From the NCBI GenBank assembly GCA_946886065.1, contig CAMPHU010000034.1, forward strand, positions 1-29,830: 29,830 bases of DNA. Direction: 5' to 3'. The position numbers and the translations under genes are program-made. Under the pieces are notes generated by a model that worked only from the letters and a program-made list of their open reading frames with translations, searched no databases and had not been told where the DNA came from. The stretch is from an uncultured Massilia sp. Its GTDB lineage: Bacteria; Pseudomonadota; Gammaproteobacteria; Burkholderiales; Burkholderiaceae. Of the stretch, positions 21,514-29,404 are shown piece by piece (positions within the stretch are counted from its first letter, which is position 1; each line of letters begins with the position of its first letter).

Positions 21514-23433
21514 ATGGCTGTCGCCGAAAAAGAAACCCTTGGCTTTCAAGCAGAAGTAAAGCAGCTGCTGCAACTGATGATCCACTCCTTGTATTCGAAC
21601 AAGGAGATCTTCCTGCGCGAACTCATTTCGAACGCATCCGACGCCGCCGACAAGCTGCGCTTCGAGGCGATCAACAACGACGCCCTGTACGGCAACGACC
21701 ATGAACTGAAGATCAAGGTCCTGTTCGACAAGGACGCGAAGACCATCACCATCTCGGACAACGGCATCGGCATGAGCCGCGAGGAGGTGATTTCGCACCT
21801 GGGCACCATCGCCAAGTCGGGCACCAAGGAATTCTTCAGCAAGCTGTCGGGCGACCAGCAGGCGGACGCCGCCCTGATCGGCCAGTTCGGCGTGGGCTTC
21901 TACTCGGCCTTCATCGTGGCCGAGAAGGTGATCGTCCACACCCGCCGCGCCGGCGCCTTCGCGTCGGAAGGCGTGCGCTGGGAATCGAGCGGCGAGGGCG
22001 ACTACAGCGTCGAGCCGATCGAGAAAGTCAACCGCGGCACCGACATCATCCTGCACCTGCGCGCCGGCGAAGAGGACCTGCTGTCCGCCTGGAAGCTCAA
22101 GTCCATCATCCGCAAGTACTCGGACCACATCTCGCTGCCGATCGTGATGCAGAAGGAAGAGTGGGACGAGGAGAAGAAGCAAACCGTCCTGAAGGACGAG
22201 TTCGAGACCGTCAACCAGGCCAGCGCGCTGTGGGCGCGCAGCAAGTCGGACGTGAGCAAGGAGCAGTACGACGAGTTCTACAAGCACGTCTCGCACGACT
22301 TCCAGGAGCCGCTGACCTACACCCACAACCGCGTCGAAGGCCGCAGCGAGTATACCCAGCTGCTCTACGTGCCGAGCCACGCTCCGTTCGACCTGTGGGA
22401 CCGCAACAAGCGCGGCGGCATCAAGCTGTATGTGAAGCGCGTCTTCATCATGGACGACGCCGAGCAGCTGATGCCGACCTACCTGCGCTTCATCAAGGGC
22501 GTGATCGACTCGGCCGACCTGCCGCTGAACGTCTCGCGCGAGATCCTGCAGGAGTCGCGCGACGTGCGCGTGATCCGCGAAGGCTCGACCAAGCGCGTGC
22601 TGGGCATGCTGGAAGAACTGGCGAACGCGGACGAGCAGGAGACCAAGGACAAGTACGCCACCTTCTGGAAGGAATTCGGCCAGGTGCTGAAGGAAGGCAT
22701 CGGCGAGGACGCGACCAACAAGGACCGCATCGCCAAGCTGCTGCGCTTCGCCTCGACCGCGAACGAGTCGGATGAGCAGAACGTTTCCTTCGGCGACTAC
22801 ATCGGCCGCATGAAGGAAGGCCAGGACAAGATCTACTACGTCACCGCCGACAACTACACCGCCGCGAAGAACAGCCCGCATCTGGAAATCTTCCGCAAGA
22901 AGGGCGTGGAAGTGCTGCTCATGACCGACCGCGTCGACGAGTGGATGCTGTCCTTCCTGAGCGAGTTCGAAGGCAAGGAGCTGGTGTCGGTGGCCAAGGG
23001 CGGCCTGGACCTGGGCGCGCTGGAGGACGAGGCAGAGAAGAAGGAACACGCCGAGACCGAGACCCAGTACCAGGAACTGGTCGAGAAGATGAAGGGCGCG
23101 CTGGGCGAGAAGGCCAAGGACGTGCGCGTGAGCTTCCGCCTGACCGATTCGCCGGCCTGCCTGGTGGCGGACGAAAACGAACTGTCGGGCAACCTGCTGC
23201 GCATGCTGAAGGCGGCCGGGCAGAATGCGCCGGAGTCCAAGCCTATTCTCGAGATCAATCCGAATCATCCGCTGGTGATGCGCTTGAAGTACGAGGACGC
23301 GGCGGGGCAGCGCTTCGGCGACTGGTCGCATATCCTGTTCGACCAGGCGATGCTGGCGGAAGGCGGCAGCCTGACGGATCCGGCGTCGTTCGTGAAGCGG
23401 CTGAACGAGATGCTGCTGGCGACCACCAAGTAA
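21514..23433 (+). CDS. htpG: Molecular chaperone HtpG (bacterial Hsp90)
   Basis: A 639-residue cytosolic ATP-dependent chaperone. The GHKL ATPase domain has [15 protein letters not shown] near residues 30-45 (catalytic Glu and Mg-binding Asn), [13 protein letters not shown] near 77-90, and the lid motif [15 protein letters not shown] near 125-140. The middle domain includes [29 protein letters not shown] (with the catalytic-loop Arg) and FGDYIGRMK. The C-terminal dimerisation domain ends [14 protein letters not shown]. Length is usual for HtpG (about 620-640). It stands alone between a sigma-32-type promoter and a strong terminator, so it is probably monocistronic and heat-inducible. Confidence 0.98.
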   Translation: MAVAEKETLGFQAEVKQLLQLMIHSLYSNKEIFLRELISNASDAADKLRFEAINNDALYGNDHELKIKVLFDKDAKTITISDNGIGMSREEVISHLGTIAKSGTKEFFSKLSGDQQADAALIGQFGVGFYSAFIVAEKVIVHTRRAGAFASEGVRWESSGEGDYSVEPIEKVNRGTDIILHLRAGEEDLLSAWKLKSIIRKYSDHISLPIVMQKEEWDEEKKQTVLKDEFETVNQASALWARSKSDVSKEQYDEFYKHVSHDFQEPLTYTHNRVEGRSEYTQLLYVPSHAPFDLWDRNKRGGIKLYVKRVFIMDDAEQLMPTYLRFIKGVIDSADLPLNVSREILQESRDVRVIREGSTKRVLGMLEELANADEQETKDKYATFWKEFGQVLKEGIGEDATNKDRIAKLLRFASTANESDEQNVSFGDYIGRMKEGQDKIYYVTADNYTAAKNSPHLEIFRKKGVEVLLMTDRVDEWMLSFLSEFEGKELVSVAKGGLDLGALEDEAEKKEHAETETQYQELVEKMKGALGEKAKDVRVSFRLTDSPACLVADENELSGNLLRMLKAAGQNAPESKPILEINPNHPLVMRLKYEDAAGQRFGDWSHILFDQAMLAEGGSLTDPASFVKRLNEMLLATTK

Positions 23434-23452
23434 TCGGGTTCGGCGTATGGAC

Positions 23453-23482
23453 AGCCGGGGCAGCGATGCTCCGGCTTTTTTA
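23453..23482 (+). terminator. Strong intrinsic terminator after htpG
   Basis: AGCCGGGGCA (23453-23462) and TGCTCCGGCT (23467-23476) form a 10-bp stem with one G-T pair, closed by a GCGA (GNRA) tetraloop and followed by five more T residues. It begins 20 bp after the htpG stop. Confidence 0.9.
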
Positions 23483-23498
23483 TTGATGCGCGAGCAAA

Positions 23499-23528
23499 CT
23501 TGGGTTCCGGCCTTTGCCGGAACGACGG
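23499..23528 (-). repeat. REP-like palindromic element, copy 1 (inverted)
   Basis: Read on the minus strand this 30-bp unit begins CCGTCGTTCCGGC and ends GCCGGAACCCAAG, containing the perfect hairpin TTCCGGC-AAAG-GCCGGAA. It is the inverted partner of the unit at 23574-23603, differing at 5 of 30 positions. Two of those five are compensatory changes that keep the stem paired. Confidence 0.75.
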
Positions 23529-23573
23529 TTAGGGTAGCGGACTACGGAAGATATTGAGGCCCGCACCTCCTGT

Positions 23574-23603
23574 CCGTCATTCCCGCGAAGGCGGGAACCC
23601 AGG
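23574..23603 (+). repeat. REP-like palindromic element, copy 2
   Basis: The unit begins CCGTCATTCCCGC and ends GCGGGAACCCAGG, with the hairpin TTCCCGC-GAAG-GCGGGAA. The CGTCATTCCCGCGAAGGCGGG core is a well-known intergenic repeat type in beta- and gammaproteobacteria. With copy 1 it forms an inverted doublet separated by 45 bp. The whole 23434-23676 gap holds only the htpG terminator and this doublet, plus the unlocated promoter of the next gene. Confidence 0.8.
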
Positions 23604-23676
23604 TTATCCAGAATACCCGCAACGCATCCCGGCACAGCGGTAAGATGAAGCTCCCGCATCTCCGGGTAAACCACCC

Positions 23677-24198
23677 ATGCTCAAACCCACCGCTCTCGCC
23701 GCCGCGCTGCTCCTGGCCTGCGCATCCGCCCCCGCTTCCGCCCAGCACGCCCTGGTTGCCGGCAGCATCCAGAAAGTCAGCTACGAACCCCGCGGCTCCG
23801 ACGATTGCCCCGAGCCCTGCCCACCGGTCGCGCCACGGGCCGACGGACTCACCGCCGTCTGCATTTCCAATATGGGAGGCTGCGAATCGATCGAACTCAA
23901 GGTCGAACGCGACGCCGAAGGAGTGAGCCCGCGCGGCAGCCGGCGCAGTTTCGGGGCGCAGCGCATCGGCGAGTGGGGGCCGACCTTTCCCGTCACCAGC
24001 AAGCTGATCGCCGTGCACCAGGATGGCAAGCGCTTGACCTGGACCCCGGCCGTGCTGCGCGATGGCCAGGTGTATGTCCTGCCCAACAGCTTCAAGCGAC
24101 TGTGGAAGCAGGAAACCCCCGAGTGGATCAAGGCCGACGACCCCGCCCTGGTGCCGCTGGAGACCGAAGCCGTGCGCCTGGGTCTCTTGAAACGCTGA
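23677..24198 (+). CDS. Hypothetical secreted protein with four cysteines
   Basis: I do not recognise a family for this 173-residue protein. A clear Sec signal peptide covers residues 1-22 (LAAALLLACASAPASA, cleavage ASA-QH). The mature part has four Cys in its first half: Cys44 and Cys48 in CPEPC, Cys62 in AVCISN and Cys69 in GGCES, which could form two disulfides in the periplasm or outside the cell. The C-terminal half (KLIAVHQDGKRLTW, VLRDGQVYVLPNSFKRLW) looks like beta strands. The 3' end abuts the convergent GFA gene 1 bp away. The upstream REP doublet leaves little room for a promoter. No Shine-Dalgarno is evident. Confidence 0.72.
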   Translation: MLKPTALAAALLLACASAPASAQHALVAGSIQKVSYEPRGSDDCPEPCPPVAPRADGLTAVCISNMGGCESIELKVERDAEGVSPRGSRRSFGAQRIGEWGPTFPVTSKLIAVHQDGKRLTWTPAVLRDGQVYVLPNSFKRLWKQETPEWIKADDPALVPLETEAVRLGLLKR

Positions 24199-24199
24199 T

Positions 24200-24595
24200 T
24201 CAGAGGTGGCGCGTCTCTTGCGGCGGCGTCACCCAGTTGTCGTTGCGCCCGTCGAACACGCGCACCGGCGCGGCCAGCAAATCATCAACGGGCATATCGT
24301 CGAGGCTGTTCACGGTGACCGCGACGAAAGGCCCGGACGCCGCTTCTCCCGTCGAGAAGAGCTTGATGCCGCACCCGGTGCAGAAGTTGTGCCCGTCGCG
24401 GCGCAGGTGGAAGCGGTACTCGCGCAACGCCTCCCGCCCCTGCAGCAGGCGAAAGCCTGAAGGCGGCACCTGTACCGCCCAGAAGCGCATCTTGATGCAG
24501 ATGCTGCAGTTGCATTTGATCGTCCCGCGCGCAAGATCGATGTCCGCTTCGTAGCGCACCGCGCCGCAATGGCAGCTGCCGTGGTAGGTCTTCAT
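24200..24595 (-). CDS. GFA-domain (glutathione-dependent formaldehyde-activating-like) zinc protein
   Basis: A 131-residue CENP-V/GFA-family protein. All zinc-site cysteines are present: Cys8 and Cys10 in SCHCGAVRYE, Cys28, Cys30 and Cys33 in IKCNCSICIK, and Cys72 and Cys75 in FCTGCGIKLF. Family members bind zinc; glutathione-formaldehyde chemistry is established for only a few, so the name does not prove function. The start overlaps the upstream GNAT stop as ATGA (24592-24595), which indicates translational coupling. It is the last gene of the minus-strand run that includes the GNAT and a small membrane protein. Confidence 0.88.
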   Translation of the reverse strand: MKTYHGSCHCGAVRYEADIDLARGTIKCNCSICIKMRFWAVQVPPSGFRLLQGREALREYRFHLRRDGHNFCTGCGIKLFSTGEAASGPFVAVTVNSLDDMPVDDLLAAPVRVFDGRNDNWVTPPQETRHL

Positions 24596-25122
24596 GCGGC
24601 GCCGCTGTCCAGCCAGCCGGCGCGGTCGATCTGGTAGACCGTGACCTCGCGCTCGTGCCAGGTTTCCACGCCCTTGTAGCGCATGCCGAGCTTTTGCATG
24701 ACGCGCTCGGACGCCGCGTTGCCGGGATCGCAGATGGCGCACAGCAGCGGCGCATCCAGCTCCTCGAAGGCGAAGCGCGCCATGCGCCGCGCGGCCTCGA
24801 TGGCGTAGCCCTTGCCCCACTGGTCCTGGCGCAGGCGCCAGCCGATTTCGTACGGATTGGCCGGATCGTGCCCCAGGTGCTGGATGCAGCCGGCGCCCAC
24901 CAGTTCCCCGGATTCGCGGTCGAGGAAGCTCCACCACGAATAGCCGAACTGTCTCCAGCGCCCCTGCACGCGCTCGATCACGGCGCGGGTCTCTTCGGGC
25001 GTCTCCGCGGCGCCCGTGATGTAGCGCATCACGACGGGATCGCTGTTCAGCGCCCTCAGGCCTTCGTAGTGGGCGGGGTTCATCGGCTCCAGCAGCAGCC
25101 GTTCGGTGGTCAAGACGGTCAT
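24592..25122 (-). CDS. GNAT-family N-acetyltransferase (RimJ-like)
   Basis: A 176-residue acetyltransferase starting MTVLTTERLLLEPMNPAHY, the classical RimJ-like opening. It continues with WSFLDRESGELVGAGCIQ (beta strands), IGWRLRQDQWGKGYAIEAAR, which holds the acetyl-CoA pyrophosphate loop near residues 95-115, and LLCAICDPGNAASERVMQKLGMRYKG (motif B). The substrate is unknown. Its start overlaps the stop of the upstream membrane-protein gene and its stop overlaps the GFA start, both as ATGA. It is not closely similar to the other GNAT in the window (13823-14356) beyond the fold motifs. Confidence 0.9.
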   Translation of the reverse strand: MTVLTTERLLLEPMNPAHYEGLRALNSDPVVMRYITGAAETPEETRAVIERVQGRWRQFGYSWWSFLDRESGELVGAGCIQHLGHDPANPYEIGWRLRQDQWGKGYAIEAARRMARFAFEELDAPLLCAICDPGNAASERVMQKLGMRYKGVETWHEREVTVYQIDRAGWLDSGAA

Positions 25123-25502
25123 GGCATCCTTTCGTTGCGGCGCGGTTCGTCGATCGCGTCCCCAAGCACATTGTAGGCAGCGGCCACGGCGCACAGCACC
25201 AGGGTCGCGCCCATCACCAGCGAGAAGGGCATGTGCATCCAGCGTCCCATGAAGGACACGAAGCCGACAGGGCAGCACATCAGCACGCATCCGGCGAAGA
25301 AATAGAGGTCGCGTTTCCAGGTGGTGGCCATCCTCACCTGTCCCCACAGCAGGACGGCGAAGGGGGCGGCCAGCAGCAGCGACACGATGACGCTGCCGGC
25401 CAGGTGTGCGCCCACGTTCTCCAGCGACAGGTTGAACAGGAAGGCGAACAGGAACATCCCCGCCACCGGCAGGTCGCCCAGGCGCAGGGAGCATGGACGC
25501 AC
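25119..25502 (-). CDS. Small multi-pass membrane protein of unknown function
   Basis: I do not recognise the family. The protein has three to four hydrophobic segments: FLFAFLFNLSLENVGAHLAG, VIVSLLLAAPFAVLLWG, a third around LYFFAGCVLMCCPVGFVSFM and a fourth, LVMGATLVLCAVAAAYNVLG. It ends with a charged tail (DEPRRNERMP). The start is uncertain. The GTG at 25502 gives 127 residues and lies 8 bp after the hydrolase stop; an ATG at 25457 gives 112 residues but would begin inside the first membrane segment. The stop overlaps the GNAT start (ATGA). It is the head of a coupled trio, probably read from the hydrolase promoter. Confidence 0.7.
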   Translation of the reverse strand: MRPCSLRLGDLPVAGMFLFAFLFNLSLENVGAHLAGSVIVSLLLAAPFAVLLWGQVRMATTWKRDLYFFAGCVLMCCPVGFVSFMGRWMHMPFSLVMGATLVLCAVAAAYNVLGDAIDEPRRNERMP

Positions 25503-25510
25503 GCGCCTGG

Positions 25511-26056
25511 CTAACGCGATACCTGGTCGCAGAACGCGTTCAGCAGCCGCTCGCCTTCCGGCCACGCGCCATGCCCGGACTCGGTGTTGAGGTGGCCCGC
25601 CTTGCCGATGTCGACGAAGCGGCTGCCCCAGGCGCCGGCCAGGGCGCGTGAGCGCTCGGGCGTGGCATACGGATCGTCGCTGCTGGCCAGCACGATGCTG
25701 GGGAAGGGCAGCGCTTCCATGGGGATGGGCGCGAAGCCGTTCGGGTCCACCGGATAGGAGGATGCTTCGACGTCGCTCGGCGCCGCCAGGAAGGCGCCGG
25801 CCACCTTGAGCGGCGAGCCGCAGCGCGCCCAATGGGCCACCAGGATGCAGCCCAGGCTGTGGGCTACCAGGATGGGCGCGCCCTTGCAGGCGGCCACCGC
25901 GGCGTCGAGCTCGGCCACCCATTCGTCCTTGTCGGGATTGGTCCAGTCGCGGTGCTGCGCGCGCAGCCATTGCGGATAGCGCTCGTGCCACAGCGATTGC
26001 CAATGGCGTGGACCGGAGTTCCACAAGCCCGGCACGATCAGTACGTCACATTTCAT
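25511..26056 (-). CDS. RBBP9/YdeN-family serine hydrolase
   Basis: A 181-residue alpha/beta hydrolase of the RBBP9/YdeN type (PF06821). It has VLIVPGLWNSGPRHWQSLW at the N-terminus, the nucleophile Ser67 in VAHSLGC, a catalytic-type Asp at 127 or 128 in ASSDDPYAT, and His155 in KAGHLN. The family is the usual size (about 180-190 residues). Physiological substrates are unknown. GGGGAA lies 7 bp before the ATG and a TATACT box further upstream. It is the first gene of the minus-strand run at 24200-26056. Confidence 0.92.
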   Translation of the reverse strand: MKCDVLIVPGLWNSGPRHWQSLWHERYPQWLRAQHRDWTNPDKDEWVAELDAAVAACKGAPILVAHSLGCILVAHWARCGSPLKVAGAFLAAPSDVEASSYPVDPNGFAPIPMEALPFPSIVLASSDDPYATPERSRALAGAWGSRFVDIGKAGHLNTESGHGAWPEGERLLNAFCDQVSR

Positions 26057-26086
26057 AACGGTTCCCCAAAGCGGATACGCTTGTCG

Positions 26087-26092
26087 AGTATA
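26087..26092 (-). promoter_or_regulatory. Candidate -10 box of the RBBP9-type hydrolase operon
   Basis: On the minus strand TATACT lies 30 bp before the hydrolase ATG, in the short gap after the acyltransferase gene. The -35 region is poor. Confidence 0.4.
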
Positions 26093-26108
26093 TAACGGAT
26101 GGAGAAAC

Positions 26109-27221
26109 CTAGTTCACGCGTGGTCGGTCGAGGTAGCACGCACCGAGCGGCGGGAACAGGCGATCGAACGGCAGCCGGAAGAGGTCCTTGCGGTGTTCGG
26201 TCAGTTGGCCAAGCACGACCGTCGTTGCCGCGATGAGCAGGGTGAGCGTGAATACGTCGAGCAGGCTGTCCCGGTCGTGCGGGTAGACGGCGAGCCACAT
26301 CGATATCACGATCATATGCGCGAGGTACAGGGTGAAGGTATAGGAAGAAAAACTCCGGATGGCGCGGCCATATCGGATCAGGCCAGACAGATCGGCGAAC
26401 CGGGCGCACCAGAAATTCGTCATGACGATGAGGCAGACGAGGTAGTCGGCGAGGAATCGATCGGCACTACCGAATTTCACCGAGGCGGACGGCCAGGTCG
26501 CCCTCGCTAGCTCGCGCAGCTGGTATTCCAGCCCGGCGGCATTGTAGGCGATCAAGGCCAGCAGCGATAAACCGAACCCGATGCGGGCGAGATGCCTGGG
26601 CATGTCGTAACGCGACTGTAGATGAAACAAGGCCACGCCGGCTAGCCAGACCGGCAGCAGCAACCACAATTTGAAACCCATGATCGCCAGCGTCAGGCAT
26701 ACCGCGGCGACCCGCTGCCATCCGCGCAGATAGAAGGCGACGCCGAACAGCACGTAATACCAGACTTCGTAGCAGAGAGACCAGTAGGGCACGAGCAGCG
26801 GCGGCACCTCGGACAGAGTCCAGCTCTGCCCCAGGAAGAGCAGGTGCAGGGGAAGGTAAAGCTGGGGCTTATGGAGCTGGTAGTTCGTCCCTTCGTCACC
26901 GACGCCAGCAAGTACAAGGGCGCACACAAAGGCGAGCGCCAAGGTCGGTATGGCCACCGAATAGATGCGTCCGATGCGCGCCGCGGCATACTCCCGGGCC
27001 GAAGCGTTCCTGCGTTGGCTGGCGTACGCGATCACGAAGCCCGACATCACGAAGAAAATGATGACGGCTTCGCGTCCCATATCGGGCAGAAAGCCTGCGA
27101 TGTCTGCACCGGGCACTTGGTACTGCAAATAATGCGCGCTAACTACCAGGAAAGCAGCAATGAAGCGGGCGAGATCGAGATACAGGGAAAATGGCTGGGG
27201 GAGCTGGACTGGTGAACGCAC
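26109..27221 (-). CDS. Acyltransferase-3 family membrane protein (OafA/YrhL type), paralogue A
   Basis: A 370-residue inner-membrane acyltransferase with about ten membrane segments. Members O-acylate sugars of surface polysaccharides, peptidoglycan or glycolipids. Seen: SLYLDLARFIAAFLVVSAHY with the conserved His30, then GREAVIIFFVMSGFVIAY with the family Arg, and the segment ARIGRIYSVAIPTLALAF. I chose the GTG at 27221 because it makes the protein align from residue 1 with paralogue B (20 residues before LARF/LVRF in both). A strong promoter also lies just upstream of it, whereas an ATG at 27314 would start before that promoter. Hand-counted 60-base samples run near 55-57% GC against 67-70% in paralogue B. 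Confidence 0.87.
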   Translation of the reverse strand: MRSPVQLPQPFSLYLDLARFIAAFLVVSAHYLQYQVPGADIAGFLPDMGREAVIIFFVMSGFVIAYASQRRNASAREYAAARIGRIYSVAIPTLALAFVCALVLAGVGDEGTNYQLHKPQLYLPLHLLFLGQSWTLSEVPPLLVPYWSLCYEVWYYVLFGVAFYLRGWQRVAAVCLTLAIMGFKLWLLLPVWLAGVALFHLQSRYDMPRHLARIGFGLSLLALIAYNAAGLEYQLRELARATWPSASVKFGSADRFLADYLVCLIVMTNFWCARFADLSGLIRYGRAIRSFSSYTFTLYLAHMIVISMWLAVYPHDRDSLLDVFTLTLLIAATTVVLGQLTEHRKDLFRLPFDRLFPPLGACYLDRPRVN

Positions 27222-27241
27222 GTAATTCTTTTCATTACTGC

Positions 27242-27248
27242 TTGCAAC
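27242..27248 (-). promoter_or_regulatory. GTTGCAA element just after the paralogue A -10 box
   Basis: On the minus strand GTTGCAA follows TATTAT after 5 bp. The same heptamer follows the -10-like TATGAT of paralogue B after 6 bp (28451-28457), so it may be a shared operator or initiation-region motif. Confidence 0.35.
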
Positions 27249-27253
27249 TTTCA

Positions 27254-27282
27254 ATAATAGCAATGTTGGTTTCCTGATGCAA
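27254..27282 (-). promoter_or_regulatory. Promoter of acyltransferase paralogue A
   Basis: On the minus strand TTGCAT (27277-27282), an exact 17-bp spacer and TATTAT (27254-27259; five of six) form the best sigma-70 promoter in the window. Transcription would begin near 27247, about 26 bp before the GTG at 27221. Confidence 0.6.
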
Positions 27283-27329
27283 TGGTTGTCGTTTCTTGGC
27301 GACGAGATAGGCAAGTTTGCCCAAGTTCG

Positions 27330-28436
27330 TCAGGAAGAGCTGCCGGCCTTGGTCCAGACCCGTCCCAAGCGTTCCAGATGTGCCCGCCAGGTTTCCTTGC
27401 GGTGCTCTGTTACTATTCCCAGCGTATAGGTGGCCAACCCGACGGCAAGGGCCGCGACGACCCAGTCGATCACGCTGCCGGGATCATGACGGTACAGCAG
27501 CGGCCACGTATGAAGCACCAGCGGATGGGCCAGGTACAGCGTGAACGTGTAGGCGGCCAGGCTCCGTACCGGCGCGGCAATCCTGTGCAGCACGCGCAGG
27601 TCGGCGTGGCGTGCGAAGGCGAAATTCAGGCAGACGATCACGCCGACCACGTAATCGGCCAGGAAGCGGTCCGCATTGCCGAGTGCGAAGGTGTGGGCGA
27701 GCCAGGTGGAGCGGCCCCACTGCCGCATCAGAGCCTCGGCATCGCCGAGCTCATAGGCCGCCAGCAGCGCGATGCTGAGGACCCAGCCGATGCGCGCGAG
27801 CGTGCGCGGAACCGCGTGGCGCACCTGCCAGTGATAGAGCAGCACGCCGCTCAGCCAGACCGGCAGCAGCAGCCAGAGCTTGATGCCCATGATGGCCAGC
27901 ACCAGTCCGCCCACGGCCAGGCGCGCAGCGCCGCGCAGGTAGAACATGACTCCGAACAGGACGTAATACCAGGCTTCGTAATTCAGCGACCACCAGGGAG
28001 CGAGCAGCGGCGGCGTCTCGGACAGGGTCCACATCTCGCCCATGAACAGCAGGTGGAAGGGAATGTAGAGATAAGGCTTGAGCAGCTGGTAGGCGCGGCT
28101 TTGTTCGACGCCGGGTACGCCGTGCAGCAGGGCGGCGGCCGCGAAGGCCAGCAGCAGAATCGGCAGCGCCACCGAATACAGGCGCGCGCAGCGCGCCACC
28201 GCATACTCGCGCGCACTGGGGCGGCGCTCGTGGGTGGTGTAGGCGATCACGAAGCCGGACAGCACGAAGAAGGCGACCACCGCCTCGCGCCCCAGCAGCA
28301 TCAGCTGCGGCGCCCACGGCGCCTGAACGATCCCGAGCTGGGCGAAATGCATCGCCACGACGGCCAGCGCCGCGAGGAAGCGAACCAGGTCGAGGTAGAT
28401 CGAGAAGGAGCGGTCGAGGGAGAGGGCGGCGCCCAT
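27330..28436 (-). CDS. Acyltransferase-3 family membrane protein (OafA/YrhL type), paralogue B
   Basis: A 368-residue multi-pass acyltransferase with the same landmarks as paralogue A: SIYLDLVRFLAALAVVAMHF with the conserved His, GREAVVAFFVLSGFVIAY, SAREYAVARCARLYSVALP, PPLLAPWWSLNYEAWYYVLFG, NADRFLADYV and SLAAYTFTLYLAHPLVLHTW. The two align over their full length with roughly half or more of the residues identical by eye, so this is a tandem duplication or two related acquisitions. No glycosyltransferase or polysaccharide gene is in the window, so the acceptor is unknown. Paralogue A starts 108 bp downstream and has its own promoter. Confidence 0.9.
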   Translation of the reverse strand: MGAALSLDRSFSIYLDLVRFLAALAVVAMHFAQLGIVQAPWAPQLMLLGREAVVAFFVLSGFVIAYTTHERRPSAREYAVARCARLYSVALPILLLAFAAAALLHGVPGVEQSRAYQLLKPYLYIPFHLLFMGEMWTLSETPPLLAPWWSLNYEAWYYVLFGVMFYLRGAARLAVGGLVLAIMGIKLWLLLPVWLSGVLLYHWQVRHAVPRTLARIGWVLSIALLAAYELGDAEALMRQWGRSTWLAHTFALGNADRFLADYVVGVIVCLNFAFARHADLRVLHRIAAPVRSLAAYTFTLYLAHPLVLHTWPLLYRHDPGSVIDWVVAALAVGLATYTLGIVTEHRKETWRAHLERLGRVWTKAGSSS

Positions 28437-28450
28437 GGTGATGTGATTGG

Positions 28451-28469
28451 TTGCAACAATCCCATCATA
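28451..28469 (-). promoter_or_regulatory. Candidate -10 box and GTTGCAAC palindrome of paralogue B
   Basis: On the minus strand TATGAT (28464-28469) is followed after 6 bp by GTTGCAA (28451-28457), itself the core of a near-perfect palindrome, GATTGTTGCAACCAATC. The -35 region is GC-rich and poor. The arrangement mirrors that upstream of paralogue A. Confidence 0.4.
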
Positions 28470-28485
28470 GTAGAGCCAGCCGTCG

Positions 28486-28514
28486 CCCGGCGCAATGCAG
28501 ATCGCCGCGCCGGG
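28486..28514 (-). terminator. Hairpin after kynA, possible terminator
   Basis: CCCGGCGC (28486-28493) and GCGCCGGG (28507-28514) form a perfect 8-bp GC stem with a 13-nt loop, 34 bp after the kynA stop. No T tract follows, so termination is uncertain. Confidence 0.4.
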
Positions 28515-28548
28515 TGTCGCAGAATGCGCGACTTTACAGCGCGGCGCC

Positions 28549-29394
28549 TTATAGTTCGGTGCGCAGGGCGAACAGCTCCGGGAACAGCACCACGTCGAGC
28601 ATCTTGCGCAGGTAGCTGACGCCCGCGGTGCCGCCGGTCCCGGTCTTGAAGCCGATGATGCGCTCGACCGTGCTCACGTGGCGGAAGCGCCAGAAGCGGA
28701 AGGCCGTCTCCATGTCCACCAGCTTTTCGGCCAGCTCGTACAGGGCCCAGTGGTGCTCGGTGTCCTTGTAGACCTCCAGCCAGGCCGCCTTGACGCTGTC
28801 GTTCATGCGGGTCGGCTCGGCCCAGTCGCCGTTGATGCGCTCGGCGTCGATCTTGAGGCCGCTGCGCGCCAGCAGCATCACCGCTTCGTCATACAGCGAG
28901 GGCGCATGCAGCTCGCGCTCCAGGAGCGCGTGCGCTTCCGGCGATTTCTCGTGCACCGCCAGCAGGTTGCGGTTCTTGTTCCCCAGGATGAATTCCAGTT
29001 CGCGGTACTGGAAGGACTGGAAGCCGGAGGACGCGCCCAGGTAGGGACGGATCGCCGTGTACTCGGGCGGCGTCATGGTGGCCAGCACGTCCCAGGCGTG
29101 CACCAGCTGGTCCATGATGCGCGCCACCCGGGCCAGCATCTTGAAGGCCGGCGGCAGGTTGCCATCCCTGATGTGGCGGCGCACGGCCTGCAGCTCGTGC
29201 AGCATCAGCTTGATCCACAGCTCGCTGGTCTGGTGCTGGATGATGAACAGCATCTCGTTGTGGTTGGGCGAGAGCGGATGCTGGGCCGTCAGGATCTGGC
29301 CCAGGCCCAGGTAGTCGCCGTAGCTCATGGACTCCTTGAAGTCCATCTTGGCGCCATGCCACTCGGCGCCGGCTTGCTTGGTCTTGTCGTTCAT
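28549..29394 (-). CDS. kynA: Tryptophan 2,3-dioxygenase (KynA)
   Basis: A 281-residue heme dioxygenase that opens the indole ring of L-tryptophan to give N-formylkynurenine, the first step of the kynurenine pathway. Features: [19 protein letters not shown] at residues 22-40, active-site His54 in [11 protein letters not shown], substrate-contacting Arg in [12 protein letters not shown] near 131, and the axial heme ligand His239 in [30 protein letters not shown] near 248-262 forms the substrate-carboxylate loop. Length is normal for bacterial TDO. I chose the ATG at 29394 because GAGAAA precedes it and the gene then follows kynU by 10 bp; an upstream in-frame start would overlap kynU. Confidence 0.97.
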   Translation of the reverse strand: MNDKTKQAGAEWHGAKMDFKESMSYGDYLGLGQILTAQHPLSPNHNEMLFIIQHQTSELWIKLMLHELQAVRRHIRDGNLPPAFKMLARVARIMDQLVHAWDVLATMTPPEYTAIRPYLGASSGFQSFQYRELEFILGNKNRNLLAVHEKSPEAHALLERELHAPSLYDEAVMLLARSGLKIDAERINGDWAEPTRMNDSVKAAWLEVYKDTEHHWALYELAEKLVDMETAFRFWRFRHVSTVERIIGFKTGTGGTAGVSYLRKMLDVVLFPELFALRTEL

Positions 29395-29404
29395 ACGTGG
29401 TTTC

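Noticed and set aside
19940..23331. Minus-strand open frames opposite the MocR gene and htpG
   Set aside because: They mirror the codon bias of the real genes and contain no family motif; htpG and MocR occupy the region.
23499..23603. CRISPR array
   Set aside because: Only two units in opposite orientation and each internally palindromic; this is a REP-type doublet.
27222..27314. ATG start at 27314 for acyltransferase paralogue A
   Set aside because: It would lie upstream of the strong promoter at 27254-27282 and adds 31 residues absent from paralogue B; the GTG at 27221 aligns exactly.
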